The position numbers and the translations under genes were made by a program. The notes under the pieces were generated by a model that saw only the letters and a list, made by a program, of their open reading frames with translations, ran no database searches and was not told the origin of the DNA. Shown here piece after piece: positions 49,810 to 60,161 of a DNA stretch of 64,000 nucleotides. Numbering within the stretch: position 1 is the stretch's first letter; the number at the start of each line of letters is the position of its first letter. Source of the stretch: Synechococcus sp. ATX 2A4. Its GTDB lineage: Bacteria > Cyanobacteriota > Cyanobacteriia > PCC-6307 > Cyanobiaceae. The DNA lies in assembly GCF_024346375.1 (NCBI RefSeq), contig NZ_JAGQCV010000011.1:1-64000 (forward strand). The letters are read 5' to 3'.

Positions 49810-50589
49810 CTAATGGCGGCGCTGGCGGGGCGGTGAGGCGAGCACCAGCAGCACGGCGCTGACCAGCAACACCAGGCTGGAGAGCACCTGGATCTGGGGG
49901 GAGATCTCGCGCTGGAAAGCCCCAGCCAGATAGAGCGGCAGGGTGACGGTTTCGCCAGCGGTGAAGCTGCTGATCACATAGTCGTCGAAGGAGAGGGAAA
50001 AGGAGAGCAGGGTGGCCGCCAGCAAGCCCGGCGCCAGCAGCGGCAGGGTGACCCGGCGGAAAGCCGCCAGCGGTGGAGCGCCGAGGTCCTGCGCCGCCAG
50101 CTCAAGCGTGGGGTCGAAACCCGCCAGCCGCGCCTTGAGCGTGAGTGCCGCATAGCTGAGGCAGAACAGGCTGTGGGACAGCACCAGGGTGAGGGGCCCG
50201 CGGGGCACATCGGCGCGCACGAACAGGCTGAACAGGGCGGTGGCCAGCACGATCTCTGGGTTGGTGAGCGGCAGCGCCAGCAACAGCTCGATCCAGCGCC
50301 CCGCCCGCAGACGCGCGCGGCTGAGCGCCAGGGCCATCAGCCCGCCCAGAAGCACCGCCAACAACGCTGCGGCCAGGGCCAGGCCGAGGCTGGTGAGGAA
50401 GGCCTGGGTGAGGGCGGCGTTGCGCAGTGGGTGGCGCCAGTTCTCCAGGGTGAAGCCCTGCCAGAGCAGGTTGAAGCGACCGCGGGGGGCGTTGAAGCTG
50501 AACAGCACCGTGACCACCACCGGCGCATACAACAGGCCATAGGCCAGCGCACTCCACACCCCCAGCAGCAACGCACCGGTCTTGTTCAT
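49810..50589 (-). CDS. ABC transporter permease, polyamine type (PotC-like)
   Basis: A 259-residue inner-membrane permease with six spans. The EAA loop that contacts the ATPase is ELAAQDLGAPPLAAFRRVTL (about 162-181), and FSLSFDDYVISSFTAGE matches the PotC family. It is the last gene of a four-gene operon; its start overlaps the PotB-like stop by 4 bases. Substrate is likely spermidine or putrescine by family, but other cationic compounds cannot be excluded. Confidence 0.88.
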   Translation of the reverse strand: MNKTGALLLGVWSALAYGLLYAPVVVTVLFSFNAPRGRFNLLWQGFTLENWRHPLRNAALTQAFLTSLGLALAAALLAVLLGGLMALALSRARLRAGRWIELLLALPLTNPEIVLATALFSLFVRADVPRGPLTLVLSHSLFCLSYAALTLKARLAGFDPTLELAAQDLGAPPLAAFRRVTLPLLAPGLLAATLLSFSLSFDDYVISSFTAGETVTLPLYLAGAFQREISPQIQVLSSLVLLVSAVLLVLASPPRQRRH

Positions 50590-51482
50590 GGCAGCGGCAG
50601 ATCCTCCACGCCACGGCCGCGCAGCTGCAGCACCACCGCCACCGAGATCAACGCCATCAGCACGAGCGTCAGGGCCGCCGCCCGGGGCGCCTGCAGTTGC
50701 ACCAGCAGCAGGTTGTCGATCGTGTTGGCGATCATCCGCTCGTTGGGGCCGCCCAGGAACAGTGGATTCACCACATCACCGGCCGCCGGGATGAGGCTCA
50801 GCAGCAGGCCGGCTCCGAGCCCCGGCAGCGACAGGGGCCACACCACCCGGACGAAGGAGCGCAGCGGGCCGGCATGCAGATCGGCAGCGGCCTCCAGCAG
50901 GCGGGGGTCGATCCGCTCCATCGCCACCACCAGCGGCAGCACCAGAAACGGCAGCACCCCATTGGTGAGGCCCAGGATCACCGAAGTGGGCGTGTTCAAC
51001 AGCCGTCCATCGCGCAGCACCCCCAGCCCATTGAGCAGCTCGGTGAGGCCGAGGGTGTCCAGCAGGCCCAGCACCGGGCCGTTGTCGCCGAGCAGGCTGG
51101 TCCAGGCAATCGCCCGCACCAGATAGGACGTGAGCGAGGGCAGCACCACCAGACCGATCAGCAGCGGTTGCCAGCGGCCGCCGCGGAAACGGATCGCGAA
51201 GGCCAGCGGATAGGCCAGCACCAGGCCCACGGCCGTGGCCACCAGGGCGTAGCTGAAGGAACGCACCAGGATCGGCCCATAGGCCTGCAGCACCTCCAGG
51301 TAGTTGGCCACCCGGCCGGTGAACACGGTGTCGAGGCCGAAGCGGCTGAGCGGCTCCGACAACGACAGGGGCACCAGAGCCAACAGCGGCAGCACGTACA
51401 GGGCCAGCAGCCACAGCAGGCCCGGGGTCAGCAGCAGCCACGGCCAGTGGCGCCGCAGCTCAGCCCTCGGTGATACGGGCAA
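50586..51482 (-). CDS. ABC transporter permease, polyamine type (PotB-like)
   Basis: A permease of about 298 residues from a TTG ending at 51482 that overlaps the potD-like stop by 23 bases; the only in-frame ATG (51557) would overlap by almost 100 bases and adds Arg/Ser-rich sequence. Six spans are visible (the first WLLLTPGLLWLLALYVLPLL). The EAA loop is LEAAADLHAGPLRSFVRVVW, and IPAAGDVVNPLFLGGPNERM is typical of PotB. Works with the PotC-like partner. Confidence 0.85.
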   Translation of the reverse strand: MPVSPRAELRRHWPWLLLTPGLLWLLALYVLPLLALVPLSLSEPLSRFGLDTVFTGRVANYLEVLQAYGPILVRSFSYALVATAVGLVLAYPLAFAIRFRGGRWQPLLIGLVVLPSLTSYLVRAIAWTSLLGDNGPVLGLLDTLGLTELLNGLGVLRDGRLLNTPTSVILGLTNGVLPFLVLPLVVAMERIDPRLLEAAADLHAGPLRSFVRVVWPLSLPGLGAGLLLSLIPAAGDVVNPLFLGGPNERMIANTIDNLLLVQLQAPRAAALTLVLMALISVAVVLQLRGRGVEDLPLP

Positions 51483-52668
51483 AGCGTTCCTCCCAGCGGG
51501 CTTCCTCCTGATCGCTGAGCGGCCCGAAGACGTGCAGCTTTTTCTGCATGGCCGCATCCGGGAACATCAGCGGGTTGTTCGCCAACGGGGCGGTGGCGGG
51601 ATCCTTCGCCAGCACCTCGCGCACCCCTTCCACCGGGGAGATGTACTGCACAGCAGCAGCGATGCGTGCCGCTTCCACCGGCTCGTACACCCAGTTGAGC
51701 CAGCGGGCCACCTCCTGCGGGTGGCGGGCGCCCTTGGGCATCAGCATCACGTCGGCCCAGAGCACGCCGCCGCTGTCGGGCACCAGGAAGCGCAGATCCG
51801 GTTGCTCCATGGCCAGCTGCGCCACATCCCCCGACCAGCCGATGCAGGCAGCCAAGTTTCCCGCCAGCAAATCGGTCTGGTAGTCGTTGCCGGTGAAGCG
51901 GCGGATCTGGCCGTCCTTGCGCGCCTGCTCCAGGCGGTCGAAGGAGGGCTGGGCCGCGGCCCAGGTGGGGCGGGTGATGTCCTGGCCGTCGGCCAGCATC
52001 AGCAGGCCCATGGTGTCGCGCATCTCCAGCAGCGCCGACACGCGGCCCTTGAGCGCCGGATCGAACAGATCATCGATGCCGCGCAGTTCGCGGCCGGTGG
52101 CCTTGATGTTGTATGCGATGCCGGCGATGCCCGACTGCCAGGGCAGGCTGAAGCGCTGCTCCGGATCCCAGGAGGGCTTGCGCAGGGACGGAACGAGGTT
52201 GCGGGCGTTGGGCACCTCCGCCAGGGGCAGCGGCTCCATCCAGCCCAGCCGGATCAGCCGCTCGGCCATCCAGCCGGTGAGCACGATCAGGTCCTGGGCG
52301 AGCGGCCGGCCGGCAGCCAGCTGGGGCTGGATGCGGGCGAAGAACTGGCGCACATCGTTGACGTCTTCGACGTAGCGCACCTGGATGCCGGTGTCCTTCT
52401 GGAAGCGCGCCACGCTGCCAGGGGCGCCGGGGGCGTCCACATCGATGTAGAGGGGGAAGTTGGAGATCACCAGCTCCCGGTCCTTGCTGCCTTCGCCGCC
52501 GCCGCCATCGCTCTGGCCGCCGGTGCCGCCGCCACCCCCGCCACCACAGGCCTGCAGCAGCGGCGGTGTGAGCGCTACGCCCGCCGCTGCCAGGCCCAGC
52601 TGGCGCAGAAAGACCCGGCGGCTGCGGGCGGACGGGGTGGAGCCGGAACGGGAAAACGGTCGGGTCAT
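51460..52668 (-). CDS. Polyamine-type substrate-binding lipoprotein (PotD-like)
   Basis: A 402-residue periplasmic binding protein from the ATG ending at 52668. The leader has a twin-arginine motif (SRRVFLRQLG) and then a lipobox (LLQACGG), followed by a glycine-rich spacer of about 20 residues before the mature domain. Family features are VISNFPLYIDVDAPG, FQKDTGIQVRYVEDVNDV, FSLPWQSGIAGIAYN and PDSGGVLWADVMLMPKGARH. Tat export of a lipoprotein suggests folding before export. Middle of the operon between potA- and potB-like genes, 14 bases after potA. Confidence 0.9.
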   Translation of the reverse strand: MTRPFSRSGSTPSARSRRVFLRQLGLAAAGVALTPPLLQACGGGGGGGTGGQSDGGGGEGSKDRELVISNFPLYIDVDAPGAPGSVARFQKDTGIQVRYVEDVNDVRQFFARIQPQLAAGRPLAQDLIVLTGWMAERLIRLGWMEPLPLAEVPNARNLVPSLRKPSWDPEQRFSLPWQSGIAGIAYNIKATGRELRGIDDLFDPALKGRVSALLEMRDTMGLLMLADGQDITRPTWAAAQPSFDRLEQARKDGQIRRFTGNDYQTDLLAGNLAACIGWSGDVAQLAMEQPDLRFLVPDSGGVLWADVMLMPKGARHPQEVARWLNWVYEPVEAARIAAAVQYISPVEGVREVLAKDPATAPLANNPLMFPDAAMQKKLHVFGPLSDQEEARWEERFARITEG

Positions 52669-52682
52669 GGGCGGCTCGGTGG

Positions 52683-53714
52683 CTAGAGGGCGTGGCAGTC
52701 GGCGGGGTTCCACCGGCACCAGAGTTCGGCGCCGATGGAGAGATCGCCCGGCAGGCCGGCGCTGGTATCGATCGCGATCAGCGGCAGGCCATCGGCACAG
52801 CGCAGGCGCACTTCCACCGTGACCCCCTGAAAGGCGAGTTCGTGCACCCGCGCCCGCAGCCCCCGCTCCCCTTCCCCCGGGGGGGAAGCGCTCAGCCGCA
52901 GGCGTTCGGGCCGCAGCAGCCGCACACCATCCGCCACACCGGTGGGCAACAGGTTGGCGGCGCCCAGGAAGGTGGCCACCACGGCACTGGTGGGGCGTTC
53001 ATAGAGTTCACGCGGCGTGCCCACCTGCTCAAGCCGGCCGCGGTGCAGCACCGCCAGCCGGTCGCTGAGGCTGAGGGCTTCTTCGCGGTCGTGGGTGACG
53101 AGCAGGAAGGTGATGCCCACCTCCCGCTGGATGCGCTTGAGCTCGGAGCGCATGGTGCGGCGCAGATCGGGATCGAGGGCCGCCAGGGGCTCATCGAGCA
53201 GCAGGGCGGCTGGGGCGTTCACCAGCGCCCGTGCCAGCGCCACCCGCTGCTGTTGGCCGCCGGAGAGCTGGTGGGGCCGGCGGCGGGCCAGCTCCGAGAG
53301 CCGCACCACCTCAAGCGCCTCGCCCACCCGCCGGCGGATCTCCGGCTCCGGCTGGCGCAGCGAGCGGGGCCCGAAGGCCACGTTGTCCCAGACGCTGAGG
53401 TGCGGGAACAGGGCGTAGTTCTGGAACACCAGATTCACCGGCCGCCGGTGGGGCGGCGCCTGGGTGAGGTCGTGGCCCTGCAGCAGGATCCGGCCCGCCT
53501 GGGGGCGCTCGAAACCGGCGATCAGGCGCAAGGTGGTGGTTTTGCCGCAGCCGGAGGGGCCCAGCAAGGAAAAGAACTCACCGGCAGCGATCGACAGGCT
53601 GAGGTCGTCAAGGGCGGCCTGATCGCCATAGCGATGGCTCACATGGCGCAGCGAGATCGCCTCGGCGGGGAGGGCCGCGAGGCGGCCGCTCTCCAGGACG
53701 GGCTGCGTGAGCAC
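52683..53714 (-). CDS. Polyamine-type ABC transporter ATPase (PotA-like)
   Basis: A 343-residue ATPase, first gene of the operon. The start is the GTG ending at 53714 ([17 protein letters not shown]). Walker A is [11 protein letters not shown], signature [15 protein letters not shown], Walker [17 protein letters not shown]-loop [15 protein letters not shown]-terminal TOBE-like domain (from about 260) ends in [19 protein letters not shown]. The order potA-D-B-C with short gaps or overlaps shows one transcript. No regulator gene is adjacent. Confidence 0.92.
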   Translation of the reverse strand: MLTQPVLESGRLAALPAEAISLRHVSHRYGDQAALDDLSLSIAAGEFFSLLGPSGCGKTTTLRLIAGFERPQAGRILLQGHDLTQAPPHRRPVNLVFQNYALFPHLSVWDNVAFGPRSLRQPEPEIRRRVGEALEVVRLSELARRRPHQLSGGQQQRVALARALVNAPAALLLDEPLAALDPDLRRTMRSELKRIQREVGITFLLVTHDREEALSLSDRLAVLHRGRLEQVGTPRELYERPTSAVVATFLGAANLLPTGVADGVRLLRPERLRLSASPPGEGERGLRARVHELAFQGVTVEVRLRCADGLPLIAIDTSAGLPGDLSIGAELWCRWNPADCHAL

Positions 53715-54331
53715 AGAGGAAGCGCGAATGGGCCACCTTTTAGCAATGCCCGGCCCGCTGTGATGTCCACCAGCAGATGGCTTGAGGACTTGAACAGATG
53801 GGGAAGGGCGCTGTGGCAGGGGTGTGGCAGGGGGAGCAGGGCGTGGCAGTCCCCGGCGGGCCTGCGGGCACCGAAGACCTGCTGGATGGCTACCACCATC
53901 GAATCTGGCCCCACGAGGGGTTCCAACCGGGTGGCGGAGAAACCCGCCTCTCGCATCCAGCCGGGACCGCGGATTGGCGAGGGCGATCTGGGGAGCGCGA
54001 TCACCCTGCGCCATGCCCACATGCAGGGCGATGCATGCGCCTTGCCTGGGGTGTTGACGGGCGATCGCTGATGCAAACCGAGGCGACCACTGAGGACATC
54101 CAAAGGCTCGCGGCCGCGCGCCAACGCACTGAACACGCCGGATTCGCTGGCGCACAGCAATGGTTTTGAGGCCCAGAAGGCTGGGTCGGTCTGCAGGATC
54201 GTGCCTGGAGCGGGTGGCCAATGTTTGCAGCTTCAACGTGAAGCCGGGCCCGGCACAGGCATCACCCAGATCACACAGCTGCAGTCCGGCTTGGCCTGTG
54301 ACCTCGATCGAGGGGCCTCAACATGCGGGCA
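53715..54331. other. Intergenic stretch upstream of the polyamine operon
   Basis: About 617 bases without a gene I can support. Several mid-length frames cross it on both strands, including an in-frame upstream extension of the potA-like gene, but none has family resemblance and codon use looks random. It should contain the operon promoter. It may be decayed coding DNA of the accessory stretch that continues to 55.7 kb. Confidence 0.4.
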
Positions 54332-54943
54332 CTAGAACTGCAGCCGAAGCGACATCAGCAGAAGGGCAGCTGCCGCGCCCACCAGCAGACCAGGCAAGCC
54401 GCCAGCTACCAGCCCGGCAAGAATAATCAGCAGCGCAAACACAACTTGAACCACGTGGAGATCACGGTTGAGTTGCTTGGTTGAATCCTCAACCCGGCGC
54501 CTTCGTGCCATCCGGTTGAGACGTTTCCTCTCCCGCTGTTGATAAGGTTCATTCCCGCTGGAACCGGAAGAAGCTGCCTGTCTCCTCTCCTGCAACCAAC
54601 GTGCCTGCTGCGTGAAAAGGTGGTGGCGATAGGCCTCAACGTTGGCACTGTCTGCAAGTCGCTCGCCGGTTGGGGTTGGTGCACCACGTGCGTTGCGGAT
54701 GACGGGGATCTCGTGAGGCGCAGAAGATGGGGATGAAGGAGATGGGGGCGAAGGAGATGGGAATGCAGAAGCGATTGATGTGGAGTCGGAGTCAGCAGAA
54801 CCTTCTGGAGTGGGTTGTGACTTAGGCCGTGGCTTGGGCTGTTGGCCGGCCTGATCCCGGTGCGACAGATTGAAGTCAGGAATCCACCAGCGAGGAACGT
54901 CGGTTCCCCATTTCATGCGCTTGTTGCGATCCTCCGCTGTCAT
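54332..54943 (-). CDS. Hypothetical protein with C-terminal membrane hairpin
   Basis: A 203-residue protein I do not recognise, from the ATG ending at 54943 (MTAEDRNKRMKWGTDVPRWW). Residues about 30-80 are Pro/Ser-rich and disordered-looking; 125-160 are very basic (RERKRLNRMARRRRVED), and 163-200 form a hydrophobic hairpin (VVFALLIILAGLVAGGLPGL, then LVGAAAALLLMSL). The layout suggests a cytoplasmic tail anchored by two C-terminal spans. Composition is somewhat less G+C-rich than the flanking core genes. No partner gene is obvious. Confidence 0.55.
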   Translation of the reverse strand: MTAEDRNKRMKWGTDVPRWWIPDFNLSHRDQAGQQPKPRPKSQPTPEGSADSDSTSIASAFPSPSPPSPSSPSSAPHEIPVIRNARGAPTPTGERLADSANVEAYRHHLFTQQARWLQERRQAASSGSSGNEPYQQRERKRLNRMARRRRVEDSTKQLNRDLHVVQVVFALLIILAGLVAGGLPGLLVGAAAALLLMSLRLQF

Positions 54944-55090
54944 TTCAAGAACAGGTGCCGATGAAAGCAGTCGCCAATACGGATTGTTAAACTTTAGGGC
55001 ACGAGGCCTTCAAGAGCAGAAGGTGCGGCGAGAAGCCGTCAAGACAGTGAGACCTGGAAATACCAAGACCCAGTGACTGCCAGCGGGAGA

Positions 55091-55657
55091 TCAAAGGGAA
55101 GGGAGAAGACCATGAGAAGCTGCGAGAGTGTAACGGGGGGCAGGGCTCTGCTGGATCCCTCTCCTCCTTAGGCAGGCGTCCATCGCTGGTTCTGGGTTAT
55201 TCCAGTGGGGTGCCAGTTGGGCGCCAAAGTTGCTGCGATGCGCTGCTGCGATGCTGCGATGCTGCGCCGACAGGATGACGGGCCCTTCCCTCAACCCTTG
55301 CGGCCGGCGGGGGGCGCGCAGGGTTGAGGCGACCACGCGCACCACCAAGATCACAGCCACGAGCAGGCTTGCCCATGCGGCAGCAGAGCCGCCGACGAAC
55401 ACAGCAGCATCTCCGGCCTGGCCAAAACCACGCCCGAACAGAAGCGAGCCCACCAGGAACACATACAGGCCGGCGCCTGGCGTGAGCACTGGCAACAGCC
55501 AATGACTTGACCCGTCGTGGCTTAACACCCGTGCATACGCAATGGCACCGAGCACCGTGAAGAGGGCGAATGCCAGGGTCCAGAGGGCAGCAATCGGCCG
55601 AAGTCGCCTGGCCAAAGGAGCCACCGCCGAGCGGCTGCCCCCCTGCAGGCCGCGCAA
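55091..55657 (-). CDS. Hypothetical membrane protein
   Basis: A protein of up to 188 residues that I do not recognise. Three hydrophobic spans are visible: IAALWTLAFALFTVLGAIAY, WLLPVLTPGAGLYVFLVGSL and ASLLVAVILVVRVVAS. The last 70 residues are non-hydrophobic and look random, so the real protein may end earlier or have suffered a frameshift. A TTG start at 55657 lies one base from the thiC stop; a GTG at 55624 is another option. Coding potential is supported mainly by the clear spans. Confidence 0.45.
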   Translation of the reverse strand: MRGLQGGSRSAVAPLARRLRPIAALWTLAFALFTVLGAIAYARVLSHDGSSHWLLPVLTPGAGLYVFLVGSLLFGRGFGQAGDAAVFVGGSAAAWASLLVAVILVVRVVASTLRAPRRPQGLREGPVILSAQHRSIAAAHRSNFGAQLAPHWNNPEPAMDACLRRRGIQQSPAPRYTLAASHGLLPSL

Positions 55658-55658
55658 C

Positions 55659-57257
<1,599 letters not shown>

Positions 57258-57313
57258 ACCGGTCAAAGCTAGCAAGGGTGTCAGGGAATGCTGGGCTTCA
57301 CCGCCGAACCCAC

Positions 57314-57934
57314 TCAGCGCTGCAGTCCGTTGAGGGCGGCGGCCACCACCCGGTGGTCGGGGTCGTGCTGCAGACCGCGCAACAACTCCCGCACCGCCTC
57401 TGCACCCTCTGCGGGAGCCTCTTCATGGGCCAGCCGGCCAAGGATTTCGGCGCCACCCACGCGCACCGTGCTGTCGGCGTCGGCGATCGCCATGCGCGCC
57501 AGCTCCAGCAGCGGCTCAAAGCCCATCACCGCCTGCTCAGCCAGGGCCGAAAGGATGCTGCAGCGCACCAGCCACTGGTTGTCGGCGGCGAAGGCCTCGC
57601 GCAGCAGCGGCCAGGCCTGCTCGGCGCCATAGCTGGCCAGGGCGTTGGCGGCCTCTGCCCGCACGTTGGCGTCGTCGTCGTGGCGAAGGGCCCGCTGCAA
57701 CGCCTCCCAGCCCGCCGCGCTGCGCTTCACGCCCAGGCCGGCGCAGCTGAGCGACCGCACGATGAAGGGTTCCTGCTCCAGGCCGAGCAACAGCAGAGGG
57801 ATCGCCACTTCACTCTCCACACTCCGCAGCCCCGCCAGCGCTGGCATCGCCTGCACCGGATCACCGGAGACAATGGCGGCGCGCAGGGCGTCTGGATTCA
57901 GCGGCGACTTGCTGTCGGGGGAGGAATCAGCCAT
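57314..57934 (-). CDS. HEAT-repeat (PBS lyase-like) protein
   Basis: A 206-residue all-helical repeat protein. Units such as AGLRSVESEVAIPLLLLGLE, LRHDDDANVRAEAANALASY, QWLVRCSILSALAE and DADSTVRVGGAEILGRLAHE are HEAT or PBS-lyase-type repeats. Cyanobacterial relatives include phycobilin lyases and adaptor proteins; which this is cannot be told. It is the last gene of a five-gene set, 12 bases after DUF3188. Confidence 0.8.
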   Translation of the reverse strand: MADSSPDSKSPLNPDALRAAIVSGDPVQAMPALAGLRSVESEVAIPLLLLGLEQEPFIVRSLSCAGLGVKRSAAGWEALQRALRHDDDANVRAEAANALASYGAEQAWPLLREAFAADNQWLVRCSILSALAEQAVMGFEPLLELARMAIADADSTVRVGGAEILGRLAHEEAPAEGAEAVRELLRGLQHDPDHRVVAAALNGLQR

Positions 57935-57946
57935 CGCTCCACCCTG

Positions 57947-58183
57947 TCACGGGGCAGGAGGCACTGCCTGCACATCGCGGAGGCATTCCCGCACCACGCG
58001 GCGGCGGCGGCGGCGGCGCAGGCTGCTGCTCACCAGCAGACCGCTGCCGATCAGCAGCGCCGGCAGCCCCTGTGCCCTTTGGATCCCCTGACGCGACACG
58101 ATGCCGATCAACGCCAGCAGGATCAGCAGCGGCGCCGAGAGCGCCAGCAGCGCGCGGATGATCCGGCGGTTGCGGGGGGTCAC
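57947..58183 (-). CDS. DUF3188 family small membrane protein
   Basis: A 78-residue protein with two spans (ALLALSAPLLILLALIGIV and LPALLIGSGLLVSSSL), then a very basic stretch with seven consecutive Arg, and a short C-terminal tail. This matches the cyanobacterial DUF3188 family as I recall it; function unknown. The start overlaps the stop of the M20 peptidase gene by 4 bases. Confidence 0.7.
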   Translation of the reverse strand: MTPRNRRIIRALLALSAPLLILLALIGIVSRQGIQRAQGLPALLIGSGLLVSSSLRRRRRRRVVRECLRDVQAVPPAP

Positions 58184-59418
58184 ACCCGGCGCTCCATCCA
58201 GAGCAGCAGGCTGAGCGTGAGCACCTGCACGCCCACGGCGATCGCCCCTTCATCGGGGTTGAAGCCGCCGTTGTGAAGGGGCGGGCAGCCCTCCGGCCCT
58301 GCCACCCCCAGCCGGAACATGGTGCCGGGCGCTGCGGTGAGCAGTTCAGCGAAATCCTCCGCCCCAAGGGACGGCTGCTCCAGCCGCCGCACCTGCGGCC
58401 GATCGAGCAGCGCCAGGGCCGCTTCTTCCACCAGCTCGGTGAGCGCCGGATCGTTGTGCACCGGCGGCGAGATGCAGCGGTAGCGCACCCGCGCCTCGCC
58501 GCCATAGCCACGGCAGATGGCATGCACCGTGTCCTCGATCCAGCCCGGCAGTTCGGCGTGCACCTCGGTGTCGAGGCAGCGCACCGTGCCCAGCAGGCGC
58601 ACGTGGTCGGCGATCACATTGAAGGCCTTGCCCCCCTCAATCTTGCCGAAGCTCACCACCACCGGGTGCAACGCATCCAGCCGCCGGCTGATCGCCTCCT
58701 GCAGGCCGCTCACCACCCGGGCCGCGATCCAGATCGCATCGGTGGACTGGTGCGGCCGAGCCCCGTGCCCGCCTTCGCCCAGCACCTCCACTTCCAGCTC
58801 GCCCGCCGCGGCCGTGAGGCTGCCGCTGCGCACGCCGATGCTGCCCACCGGCAGGCTCGGAAACACATGCACCCCGAACAGGGCCTGCACCCCCTCCATG
58901 GCGCCGTCAGCCAGCATCCAGGCCGCCCCCTGGGCGATTTCCTCAGCCGGCTGAAACAGCAGCCGCACCCGGGCCGTGAGCCGGTGGGCGAGGGGCGAAA
59001 GCAGCCGCGCCACGCCCAGGCCGATCGCCGTGTGCAGATCGTGCCCGCAGGCATGCATCAGCCCCTGATGGCAGGAGGCGAAGGGCAGGCCGGTGCGCTC
59101 CTCCACCGGCAGCGCGTCCATGTCGACCCGCAGGGCCACCAGCGGCGCCGCTGCCGGGCCCAGCTCCGCGACCACGCCGGTGCGGCCCACCCCTTCGCGC
59201 ACGTCCCACCCCAGCAGGCGCAGCTCACCGGCCACCAGGGCAGCGGTCTGGTGTTCGGCCCCGCTCAGCTCCGGGTGGGCATGGATGTGACGGCGCAGCC
59301 CGATCAGCTCCGGCATCGCCTGCCGCAGGGCTGCCTCCAGCTCGAACTGCTGCCAGAGCGTCAGCGGCGCAGCCGGCAGGCTGGACAGGGACGGACGCGT
59401 TGACGCGGCAGAGCTCAT
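58180..59418 (-). CDS. M20-family amidohydrolase (M20D, IAA-amino acid hydrolase-like)
   Basis: A 412-residue metal-dependent amidohydrolase from the ATG ending at 59418 (MSSAASTRPSLSS). Metal ligands are in HACGHDLHTAIGLGV and LFQPAEEIAQGAAWML; the dimerisation insert starts near GEGGHGARPHQSTDAIW; the final His ligand is replaced or placed near CPPLHNGGFNPDEGAI. It resembles N-acyl amino acid or IAA-conjugate hydrolases; the natural substrate is unknown. ATG overlaps the TPR gene stop by 4 bases. Confidence 0.9.
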   Translation of the reverse strand: MSSAASTRPSLSSLPAAPLTLWQQFELEAALRQAMPELIGLRRHIHAHPELSGAEHQTAALVAGELRLLGWDVREGVGRTGVVAELGPAAAPLVALRVDMDALPVEERTGLPFASCHQGLMHACGHDLHTAIGLGVARLLSPLAHRLTARVRLLFQPAEEIAQGAAWMLADGAMEGVQALFGVHVFPSLPVGSIGVRSGSLTAAAGELEVEVLGEGGHGARPHQSTDAIWIAARVVSGLQEAISRRLDALHPVVVSFGKIEGGKAFNVIADHVRLLGTVRCLDTEVHAELPGWIEDTVHAICRGYGGEARVRYRCISPPVHNDPALTELVEEAALALLDRPQVRRLEQPSLGAEDFAELLTAAPGTMFRLGVAGPEGCPPLHNGGFNPDEGAIAVGVQVLTLSLLLWMERRV

Positions 59419-60161
59419 CGACGGGCCAGATGCAGAAAATCCTGAAGAGCGTGCACCGGCGAGGGGGGCCAGCGCCGTATCTGCAGGAGCCATTCTGGCT
59501 GGCGGTAGCGGGGGTCGAGGCCGGAGGCCGCCGCCCAGTTGCTCTCCGCCTCCCCCGACGCGCCGCGTTGCCACAGCACAGCCGTGAGGCCGGCGCGGGC
59601 ATCGGCGAACAGCGGATAGCGGCGGATCAGCTGGCGGAGCTCCCGCTCGGCCGCCGCCCCATCCCCCTGCTGGAAGGCCGCCAGCGCGGCGCTGGAGCGA
59701 GCCATCGCAAAACCCGGCCGGGCCAGATCGGCCGCTTCGAAGCAACGGCGCGCCTGGTCCCAGTGCCCCTGGGAACCGCGCACATTGCCGAGGTTGTAAA
59801 GCGCCGCCGCATCGGCCGGATCGTTCTGGAGGATCGCCTCGTAGTCGGCGGCGGCCAGCTCCCACTGCTGCAGGGCCTCCTCGGCGATGCCCCGGTTCAG
59901 GTAGGGGTCGGCGCTGCCGGGTTCGAGCGCAATCGCCCGGTTCTGATCGCTGATCGCGCCCTGCGGATCCCCCATCGCCAGCCGCACGTTGCCGCGGTTG
60001 CTCCAGGCGGAGGCATCGCGGGGCAGCTGCTCCACCACCTGGTCCCACAGGGGCAGGGCATCGCCGAAGCGCCCCTCGCGGCTGGCGTCGAGCGCCGCCT
60101 CGAACAGCTGGGGCACGCTCAGCTGGGCGGCCAGCAGCACCGCCAGCAAGGTGGCGAGCAT
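59415..60161 (-). CDS. TPR-repeat protein with N-terminal signal
   Basis: A 248-residue protein starting [20 protein letters not shown], a likely signal peptide or anchor. About five tetratricopeptide units follow: ASREGRFGDALPLWDQVVEQ, DASAWSNRGNVRLAMGDPQG, ADPYLNRGIAEEALQQWELA, AAALYNLGNVRGSQGHWDQA, with the W/L-G-Y/N-A-P pattern. Probably a periplasmic or thylakoid-lumen scaffold. Start and ruvB stop share one base; the stop overlaps the M20 gene by 4 bases. Confidence 0.85.
   Translation of the reverse strand: MLATLLAVLLAAQLSVPQLFEAALDASREGRFGDALPLWDQVVEQLPRDASAWSNRGNVRLAMGDPQGAISDQNRAIALEPGSADPYLNRGIAEEALQQWELAAADYEAILQNDPADAAALYNLGNVRGSQGHWDQARRCFEAADLARPGFAMARSSAALAAFQQGDGAAAERELRQLIRRYPLFADARAGLTAVLWQRGASGEAESNWAAASGLDPRYRQPEWLLQIRRWPPSPVHALQDFLHLARR

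Noticed and set aside
53639-54236. N-terminal extension of the potA-like ATPase and overlapping frames
   Set aside because: The ATPase domain starts soon after the GTG ending at 53714; the extension has no similarity to PotA and looks random.
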